Source of the DNA: an uncultured Spirochaetales bacterium
GTDB taxonomy: Bacteria > Spirochaetota > Spirochaetia > Sphaerochaetales > Sphaerochaetaceae
NCBI GenBank assembly: GCA_934247875.1
Contig: CAKQJZ010000004.1
Coordinates: 1-48,677, forward strand
DNA: 48,677 bases
Reading direction: 5' to 3'
The position numbers and the translations under genes are program-made. This document shows positions 43,070 through 48,677 of this stretch, piece after piece. The notes below the pieces were generated by a model. The model was given only the letters and a program-made list of their open reading frames with translations, did no database searches and had not been told where the DNA came from. How positions within the stretch are numbered: the first letter of the stretch is position 1; each line of letters opens with the position of its first letter.

Positions 43070-43098
43070 TTGATTAATTCATTTTTTTGTCCTATAGT
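43070..43098 (+). promoter_or_regulatory. promoter of the mntP riboswitch transcript
   Basis: TTGATT, 17 bases, TATAGT. The start would be near 43105, directly before the riboswitch core. Confidence 0.75.
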
Positions 43099-43103
43099 CA
43101 TAC

Positions 43104-43245
43104 TACCTTTCATGGGGGAGTAGAAACGCATTGCGTTGCTGGTCAACATACTGGATGTGATTCCTGGCCTGCATTGATTTCGAGACTCATGCATAGATTC
43201 TTTGCTATGCATACAGTCCATTGTTTTGCCTAGCATTTTGGAGGC
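43104..43245 (+). ncRNA. yybP-ykoY manganese riboswitch
   Basis: The leader carries the conserved pieces of the yybP-ykoY class in order: GGGGGAGTAG, the short hairpin ACGCA/TGCGT, GGTCAACATACTGG, and CCTGGCCTGC. A long hairpin follows (GACT-ATGCATAG with CTATGCAT-AGTC, 43184-43218), then GGAGG before the mntP ATG. This class binds Mn2+ and switches on efflux genes. Confidence 0.92.
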
Positions 43246-43252
43246 AGACTAA

Positions 43253-43822
43253 ATGGATTTTCTTTTCTTTCTTAACAGTGTAATGCTTGGTGTAGGACTC
43301 GCTATGGATGCTTTCTCTATAAGCGTTGCTAATGGACTTGCTGATAAAGGAATGAAGAGAAAGAAAGAGTTCCTCATTGCTTTGACATTTGCGCTGTTTC
43401 AGATCTTGATGCCTCTCCTTGGCTGGGCATTGGTACACTCATTTGTAACTTATTTGACTTACTTTTCCCGCTTCATTCCTTTCATTGCATTTTCTCTTTT
43501 GCTCTTTATTGGAATAGGCATGATTAGAGGGAAAAAGGAAGAAGAGGAAGCAGAGACTCTTACTTTTGCTACTCTCATTGTCCAGGGCATTGCTACAAGC
43601 ATTGATGCGCTATCTGTTGGTTTTGCAATAAGTGAATACAATGCTGCTGAAGCGCTGTTATCAAGCTCAATAATCGGTGTTGTTACATTCATAATATGCT
43701 TTATTGGAGTTAATATCGGAAAGTTATTCGGTAATAGATTCTCTGGAAGAGCCGAGAAGGTTGGTGGAATAATCCTGATTTTGATTGGAAGTGAAATTCT
43801 CATTAAGGGGCTTATCGGATAA
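43253..43822 (+). CDS. mntP: manganese efflux pump MntP
   Basis: A 189-residue, six-helix membrane protein with the paired MntP/YebN motifs GLAMDAFSISVANGL near residue 16 and ATSIDALSVGFAIS near 112, each with the metal-binding Asp. It exports excess Mn2+. GGAGG lies about 9 bases upstream. The yybP-ykoY riboswitch in the leader gives the expected Mn2+ control. Confidence 0.95.
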   Translation: MDFLFFLNSVMLGVGLAMDAFSISVANGLADKGMKRKKEFLIALTFALFQILMPLLGWALVHSFVTYLTYFSRFIPFIAFSLLLFIGIGMIRGKKEEEEAETLTFATLIVQGIATSIDALSVGFAISEYNAAEALLSSSIIGVVTFIICFIGVNIGKLFGNRFSGRAEKVGGIILILIGSEILIKGLIG

Positions 43823-43855
43823 GGCTGGATAAAGTACAATCCAATAGAGGTACAG

Positions 43856-44935
43856 ATGGCTTATTTTCCAGAGAATCTGATGCTTACTAGCACAGATGAG
43901 ATAAAACTGATTGATAGAATAGCAGGAAATCCAGATAAGACTCTCTGCGGCTTTGATGGTGCGCATTCAATCTCTTATTTTCCTCCTTTTGATATATCTG
44001 TCGATACTCAGTATTTAAATGGCGGTGTTGAGGAGATTAAAGGTCTCTCTTCTCAAGTCAGGAGTGATACTACCACTATATTCCGCATTGCTCAGTACAT
44101 AAGGAGCAATTCAGGAAATGAGATGCATCGCTTTGCTAAAGTCAGAGACAAGAACAATGATGAGTATCCTATAGCGCTATTTGCAAGTTCTACTCTTCCT
44201 TCTTTCCTTCCGGGTAAGCTTATCAAAGGCAACATCTCAGCATTTGCGCATCGCTTTGAGTTCTTTCCAACAGAACACGAAGCTGAGCTTCATATCAAGC
44301 TGGATGATGAATACTATGGCCCACTAGAAAGCGTAAGAAACAGTTTCTATGCGCCGCTTGATAATGAGGGAGCATATCGCAGCTTAGCTGTAACTACATT
44401 GCTGCCAATCAAGAAGGTACAAGTCTATAATATTCCTGGTATTAAAATCGGTAGTAATGCTTCTTCATTGATTGTCAAAGCAGAGAGCAGAATTGGAGAT
44501 ATATTAATATCGCTTCCTCCGCTTGCGCTTAAAGACAAGAGCGTAAAGAGTGCAAAATATATTTGGTGTGATATGATTCTCTCTCTCGATGTTGAAAGAG
44601 AGATAGAGCTTGATGAGCGCTCATTGCTTTCATTCCTTGCATCGACTTTAGTCTTCTCTGAATATAAATCACTTTCTGCAAGGCTTTCAGATGATATAGA
44701 GCTATTCAAAGATGGAAAGCTCTATAAAGGCAAAGAAAGCGTTATTGAAGCGCTAGATAAAACTAAATCACTAAGCTACTGGATTGAAGATGTAGTGCTC
44801 GCTGAGGATTTTGAAGGCATAGAGCAGGGGACTCCCGCTATTGCTTATATACAGAATGAGAGAGCAGCTGCTTACCTCTTTATAGATATAGCTAATGATA
44901 AGATCAGCCGCATAACTATCAGAGACGTGCAATAG
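43856..44935 (+). CDS. conserved-looking cytosolic protein, unknown
   Basis: A 359-residue protein without signal peptide or membrane helix. I do not recognise it. Two parts are suggested: an N-terminal beta-rich region (to about 265), and a C-terminal region of about 90 residues (LSARLSDDIELFKDGKLYKGKESVIEAL to IANDKISRITIRDV) that resembles an NTF2/SnoaL-like cone fold. It starts 33 bases after mntP and may be cotranscribed. Confidence 0.75.
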   Translation: MAYFPENLMLTSTDEIKLIDRIAGNPDKTLCGFDGAHSISYFPPFDISVDTQYLNGGVEEIKGLSSQVRSDTTTIFRIAQYIRSNSGNEMHRFAKVRDKNNDEYPIALFASSTLPSFLPGKLIKGNISAFAHRFEFFPTEHEAELHIKLDDEYYGPLESVRNSFYAPLDNEGAYRSLAVTTLLPIKKVQVYNIPGIKIGSNASSLIVKAESRIGDILISLPPLALKDKSVKSAKYIWCDMILSLDVEREIELDERSLLSFLASTLVFSEYKSLSARLSDDIELFKDGKLYKGKESVIEALDKTKSLSYWIEDVVLAEDFEGIEQGTPAIAYIQNERAAAYLFIDIANDKISRITIRDVQ

Positions 44936-44939
44936 AAAA

Positions 44940-44959
44940 GGCGCTGCAAACGCGGCGCC
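44940..44959 (-). terminator. terminator of dpaL
   Basis: GGCGCTGC pairs with GCGGCGCC (one G-U) around AAAC. On the minus strand TTTTC follows, so it serves the minus-strand gene. Confidence 0.82.
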
Positions 44960-44965
44960 TCCTCC

Positions 44966-46204
44966 TCATCTCTTTGTTCTGTATTCAGCTGGAACTGGAT
45001 CTGCACCATCCCAGACAATCTGTCTGAAGTGCTTTGGATCTGTATTTCCTTCTGTATTTATCATATAGATAAGTGAGTTGTTATCGAGTTTCAGTGCTTC
45101 TCTAAGTGCTAAGTCTCCCTTTTCTGTCATGATTGAATAGAGTGCACCTAGTGGTACAGCACCTGATTCACCACTGATAATGAATGGATCGCCATAGAGT
45201 GGGCAAGAGAGGATTCTCATTCCTCTAGCTGCGATATAATCTGGAACACTGATAAAGCAGTCAGCATTCTTGCTGAGTACCTGGAATGCTATTGGAGATG
45301 GATCTCCGCATGCAAGTCCTGCCATGATAGTATCTAAGTCGCCCTTGACTGAATGTGGCTTGCCATCATTGATCTTCATTGACTCAAAGATGCAAGGAGC
45401 TTTATTTGGCTCAACAACGACAAAGATAGGAGGATTATCTTTGAATAATGTTGTATAGAAGCCTACAACTGCGCCAGCAAGAGCGCCAACGCCTGCCTGT
45501 ACAAATACATGAGTAGGCCTTGCGATGCCCATTCCTGCAAACTGCTCCTGAGACTCTAAGAGGATAGAAGTATAGCCCTGCATGATCCATGTAGGAATCT
45601 CTTCGTATCCAGGCCATGAAGTGTCAGAGATAATGTACCAGCCGCGCTCTTTAGCGTCTTTTTCGACCTGTCTTACAGCGTCATCATAGTTGCCATCTAC
45701 GATAGTAACTTTGGCGCCATATCTTCTGATAGCGTCGATTCTGGCCTTGCTTGTCTCTTTATGTACGTAGATTTCGCATTTCAGACCAAGCTGCATAGCT
45801 GCCCATGCAATGCCTCTTCCATGGTTGCCATCGGTTGCAGATGCGAATGTGATGTTTCTGATCTTCTGATGGCATTCAGGAGATGTAAGATATTCAAATG
45901 TTACATCTTCATTTTCCATATGAAGATACTTTTTCAGGAAGCGGTATATAGCAAAAGAGCCACCCATTACTTTAAATGAATTCAGCTCTAATCTTTCAGC
46001 TTCATCTTTTATGTAGATACCACCAACTCCAAGCATCTGTGCAAGATTAGGAAATGCTCTAAGAGGTGTTACTCTGTAACCAGGAATCTGGCGATGAAAT
46101 TTTCTAGCTTCTCTTGCTACTTCTACAGGGAATAATTCATTGGCCTTAGTCTGGTCTTTCTTGTTTGTGTTGAGTAAATACTCAAAGTCTAATTGATCTG
46201 TCAT
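44966..46204 (-). CDS. dpaL: diaminopropionate ammonia-lyase
   Basis: PLP enzyme converting 2,3-diaminopropionate to pyruvate and two ammonia. The 412-residue protein has the PLP lysine in ELNSFKVMGG near residue 75, ATDGNHGRGIAW near 127, and ESGAVPLGAL late. SDTSWPGYEEIPTWIMQGY is highly characteristic of the YgeX/DpaL family. The start is ATG 46204, with GGAG upstream; the 12 codons further up have no ribosome site. It is preceded by repeated TTGAGG words that may bind a regulator. Confidence 0.94.
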   Translation of the reverse strand: MTDQLDFEYLLNTNKKDQTKANELFPVEVAREARKFHRQIPGYRVTPLRAFPNLAQMLGVGGIYIKDEAERLELNSFKVMGGSFAIYRFLKKYLHMENEDVTFEYLTSPECHQKIRNITFASATDGNHGRGIAWAAMQLGLKCEIYVHKETSKARIDAIRRYGAKVTIVDGNYDDAVRQVEKDAKERGWYIISDTSWPGYEEIPTWIMQGYTSILLESQEQFAGMGIARPTHVFVQAGVGALAGAVVGFYTTLFKDNPPIFVVVEPNKAPCIFESMKINDGKPHSVKGDLDTIMAGLACGDPSPIAFQVLSKNADCFISVPDYIAARGMRILSCPLYGDPFIISGESGAVPLGALYSIMTEKGDLALREALKLDNNSLIYMINTEGNTDPKHFRQIVWDGADPVPAEYRTKR

Positions 46205-46222
46205 TTCTAAAACTCCACATAT

Positions 46223-46250
46223 ATAATAACAATTTAGCAATTTATTTCAA
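46223..46250 (-). promoter_or_regulatory. promoter of dpaL
   Basis: Minus strand TTGAAA, 16 bases, TATTAT, with GGAG and ATG following closely. Confidence 0.6.
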
Positions 46251-46312
46251 TACCTCTAATTATGCTGAAAAACATTGAGGTATATATCAATTTTGAGGTT
46301 ATAAATTGAGGT
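46250..46312. promoter_or_regulatory. repeated ATTGAGGTAT words upstream of dpaL
   Basis: TTGAGG occurs in direct orientation at 46275, 46293 and 46306 (two within ATTGAGGTAT). An inverted copy, ATACCTC, lies at 46250-46256, abutting the -35 box. Positions upstream of -35 suit an activator. Confidence 0.55.
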
Positions 46313-46318
46313 ATGAAT

Positions 46319-46344
46319 AAGAAAGCTCCCGTAGGAGCCTTCTT
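46319..46344 (-). terminator. terminator of the phosphomannomutase/phosphoglucomutase gene
   Basis: AAGAAAGCTCC pairs with GGAGCCTTCTT around CGTA, with one A-C mismatch and T-rich flanks on the minus strand. Confidence 0.8.
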
Positions 46345-46353
46345 TTCAAGTTT

Positions 46354-47694
46354 TTAGTTATGAGATTTGATGATTGACGAGATCTCGTTGATTTTCTCTT
46401 TCAGGAGTTCATCTGTTTTAGCTTCGCATACTATTCTGAGGTATGGCTCAGTATTTGACTTTCTGACATTGAACCACCAATCGTTATATTCGATTCTGTA
46501 TCCATCGAAGTCCATGACCATTTCTGGCTTGCCTTCTGTTACATAGCGCTTATAGAGATCTGCAATTGCGCCGTCTTTATCTTCTAAGCGGAAGTTGATC
46601 TCAGATGAGTTCTTATATGAAACAATCTCATCAATCAGCTCTGAGAGTTTCTTTCCTTCCTTCTTCAGCTTCGATACAACAGATAGAACAAGAAGGGATG
46701 CAAGTATGCCGCTATCGCAGTTGAAGAACTCTTTGAAGTAGTAGTGACCAGCAAGCTCTCCGCCAAAGATTCCATCGATTTCTCTGATCTTCAGCTTCGC
46801 AAACGCATGACCAACTTTCCAGATAGTTACTTTATAGCCTAGAGACTCTAGGAAATCTGTAGTTGATTTGCTTGTTCTGATATCTACAAGAGCATTTGTT
46901 ACTATGCCTTTATCCTTATAATAAAGACCTAATAGTGATGTGATATAGTCAGGCTGTATCCAGCGTCCTTTATCATCAACGAAAACAACTCTATCTGCGT
47001 CTCCGTCGTAGATGACACCGCAGTCGCTGTTGTTCTTCTTGACTGCTTCTTCAAGCATTACGCAGTTCTTCTCTTCAAGTGGGTTTGGCTCATGATGTGG
47101 GAATGTGCCATCAAATGTATCATTGATGTAATCAAAATCTGAGCCAAGTACATCTTTTACTAGAAGACATGACATTCCATTTGAGCAATCGATTGAGAGC
47201 TTCAGATTCTCAAAGCCTTTGAATTTCTTCAGAAATGCAATGTATTCATCTTTTACATATGAATAGTCTTTAACTGTTCCTTTCTTCTCTGATACGACTA
47301 CTTTGCCTTCTTTAGTAAGCTTCTCAAGGTCTTTAAGTCCTGTCTCTCCGCCAACAGGAAGAGCACCTGTTCTGCTTACTTTAAGGCCATTGTATTCTTT
47401 AGGGTTATGGCTTGCTGTAATCTGGACAGAAGCATCTGCCTTTAAGAATGCTGTTGCAAAGTAAACCATTGGAGTTGTTGCAAGTCCAAGGTCCCAGACA
47501 TCAGAGCCACTATCTAGAACACCTTTAACTAGTGCGTCGTGGATAACTGGAGATGAAACTCTGACATCTCTTCCGATTACTACATGATCTGCCTTCAGCA
47601 GTGATGGCAGGAAGTATCCGCATTTATAAACAGTCTCTTCATTGAAATCTACACCCCAGAGACCACGGATATCATAAGCTTTGAATGCGCCCAT
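46354..47694 (-). CDS. phosphomannomutase/phosphoglucomutase
   Basis: A 446-residue alpha-D-phosphohexomutase of four domains: FKAYDIRG at the start, the phosphoserine loop TASHNPKEYNG (near residue 97), the metal loop DGDADR (near 228), the sugar-specificity loop GGELAGHYYF (near 313), and the phosphate loop RKSNTEPYLRI near 420. It interconverts mannose or glucose 6- and 1-phosphates; the GELAGH and SNTEP forms are like bifunctional PMM/PGM. It could link the cassette's mannose to central metabolism after phosphorylation. GAGGA precedes the ATG. It follows the 151-residue gene by 9 bases. Confidence 0.93.
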   Translation of the reverse strand: MGAFKAYDIRGLWGVDFNEETVYKCGYFLPSLLKADHVVIGRDVRVSSPVIHDALVKGVLDSGSDVWDLGLATTPMVYFATAFLKADASVQITASHNPKEYNGLKVSRTGALPVGGETGLKDLEKLTKEGKVVVSEKKGTVKDYSYVKDEYIAFLKKFKGFENLKLSIDCSNGMSCLLVKDVLGSDFDYINDTFDGTFPHHEPNPLEEKNCVMLEEAVKKNNSDCGVIYDGDADRVVFVDDKGRWIQPDYITSLLGLYYKDKGIVTNALVDIRTSKSTTDFLESLGYKVTIWKVGHAFAKLKIREIDGIFGGELAGHYYFKEFFNCDSGILASLLVLSVVSKLKKEGKKLSELIDEIVSYKNSSEINFRLEDKDGAIADLYKRYVTEGKPEMVMDFDGYRIEYNDWWFNVRKSNTEPYLRIVCEAKTDELLKEKINEISSIIKSHN

Positions 47695-47703
47695 ATTTAT
47701 TCC

Positions 47704-48159
47704 TCAATTGTTAATTAGTTTCTCAAGTTTCTTCAGTTCTGGCAGCTCGAAGTAATACGCAGTGCCATCATCCAGAGTTGCTCTTATAACAGTCTTTCTG
47801 AATATTCTATCAAATAGATTTGCGTTTTTCGCTACATCTTTGTGAATGCTAAGAGACTTATTTGCGCTGCTTCTTGTGACTTTATCTATCCTTTTGATGC
47901 TTTGAAGCGGCAGAAAGTGCTCAAGCTTGATGTATTCTTTCTTAACTCTAGGCTTGACTCTTATTCCGAGAATAGTAGGAGTCCTTTCGAAGTCTTCAAT
48001 TACAAGTGTCTTTCCATCACTGTAGAGAAAGACTCCATACTCTCTTTCTTCTCCATCATTTCTTCCATACCATGTAGCATAGGCTCTGTAGATAAGCTCT
48101 CCGCCTAGTTTTTCTTCTCTTTCTTTAAGAAAAGCTATTGTATCATCATCGAGTACCAT
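47704..48159 (-). CDS. conserved-looking protein, possible PH-like fold, unknown
   Basis: A 151-residue soluble protein that I cannot name. It alternates short beta segments (YGVFLYSDGKTLVIEDFE, EYIKLEHFLPLQSIKRIDKV, VIRATLDDGTAYYFEL) and ends in a helix, a pattern seen in PH/GRAM-like domains. It is the first gene of a two-gene unit with the phosphohexomutase. Confidence 0.75.
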   Translation of the reverse strand: MVLDDDTIAFLKEREEKLGGELIYRAYATWYGRNDGEEREYGVFLYSDGKTLVIEDFERTPTILGIRVKPRVKKEYIKLEHFLPLQSIKRIDKVTRSSANKSLSIHKDVAKNANLFDRIFRKTVIRATLDDGTAYYFELPELKKLEKLINN

Positions 48160-48300
48160 AGAGTCATTCTACAATAAATCGAGCTGTTGCAAAATCTAAT
48201 TTTTGTTTTTCGCTTCATGTACTCAATGGCAATAAACAGCCTCAATTTGGCAGTTAACGCAGTATATTTTGCAAAAATCTCAAAAAATACAGTGTTAACA

Positions 48301-48329
48301 TTGAAATAGCATAGTTCATATAGTATTAT
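48301..48329 (+). promoter_or_regulatory. promoter of the truncated ATPase gene
   Basis: TTGAAA, 17 bases, TATTAT, about 20 bases before the ATG at 48350. Confidence 0.7.
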
Positions 48330-48349
48330 ATTCAAAAGGGAAATAATCG

Positions 48350-48604
48350 ATGAAATTATACAAAAGAGAGAATTACCTTAAAAGAATCAGAGGGTTCTAC
48401 CATGATGTGGGTCTTATTAAAGTCATAACTGGGATTCGTCGTTGCGGCAAATCCTGTTTGATGCAGACTATAGCTGAAGAGGTGAAAGAATCTGGAATAC
48501 CTGCTGAAAATATCGTTTATATAAATCTTGATAAAATTGGTTTTAAATCGATAAAAACTCCTGAGAAATTGGAAGAAACAATATTGAATCTTTGTTCGGC
48601 ATAA
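48350..48604 (+). pseudogene. truncated AAA-type ATPase (AAA_14/DUF4143 class)
   Basis: Eighty-four residues with the opening of the AAA_14 + DUF4143 family: a short helix (YLKRIRGFYHDVGLIKVITG), then the Walker A GIRRCGKSCLM near residue 28, and IVYINLDKIGF. Full-length members are about 400 residues. Here TAA (48602) ends the frame before Walker B, and I see no continuation in other frames up to the window edge. It is probably a fragment left by deletion or insertion, although it keeps its promoter. Confidence 0.72.
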
Positions 48605-48677
48605 GCTAAGCCCTTTGTCTAGACCATAATTGAAGAAATAACGAATATCATGCTGTTTCTTCTATAGCGATTTGCTC

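Overview
This window is about 40% GC chromosomal DNA from an anaerobic, double-membraned bacterium. It is most likely a spirochaete of the Treponema/Sphaerochaeta kind. That assignment is an inference from gene content: an rnfCDGEAB cluster, the run prfB - PEGA-domain protein - ftsY - LolCDE-type exporter, a GH57-like protein beside Rnf, a [Val-Pro-Glu-Val]-repeat membrane protein, and AroH-type chorismate mutase. No rRNA or marker gene settles it.

Layout. 1-566 is a non-coding leader with a 21-bp tandem repeat. 567-5508 encodes the six-subunit Rnf ion-pumping ferredoxin:NAD oxidoreductase, followed by a GH57-fold protein that has lost its catalytic residues. 7333-14224 is a tightly packed run: prfB (with a programmed +1 frameshift), a PEGA-domain envelope protein, ftsY, a secreted protein, and a permease-ATPase-permease ABC exporter of the Lol type. 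Then come rnz, a KEVPVE-repeat protein, an FtsB/DivIC-like protein, tsaC/sua5, DUF1015, thiamine pyrophosphokinase, a small membrane protein and aroH (to 20137).

20246-35105 is an inserted carbohydrate cassette. It is flanked by two 168-bp direct repeats (about 93% identical by my count) that each contain the 3' end of aroH and the 5' end of the phospholipase-D-like gene. The ancestral order was therefore probably aroH - PLD gene. The cassette holds a lactonase-type propeller protein, a LacI regulator, an SDR dehydrogenase, a SelA/DgaE-fold PLP enzyme, a sugar ABC importer without its ATPase, two RidA proteins, a GH2 beta-mannosidase, an EF_0837-type amidohydrolase and a GH38 alpha-mannosidase. 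Read together they suggest uptake of a mannosylated amino sugar (for example a Man-Man-GlcNAc fragment of a host N-glycan), release of mannose, and oxidative, non-phosphorylative breakdown of the amino sugar. This is my main candidate for an undescribed system.

35256-48677 returns to ordinary chromosome: the PLD protein, tRNA-Thr, an unrecognised 56-residue protein with a strong promoter, cysK with a convergent Rrf2 regulator that shares an operator word with it, a 5'-nucleotidase lipoprotein, tRNA-Asn, a lipoprotein remnant, a MATE exporter, mntP under a yybP-ykoY manganese riboswitch, diaminopropionate ammonia-lyase, a phosphomannomutase/phosphoglucomutase, and at the right edge a truncated AAA-type ATPase. 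Homology calls are from recall of family motifs; no searches were run.
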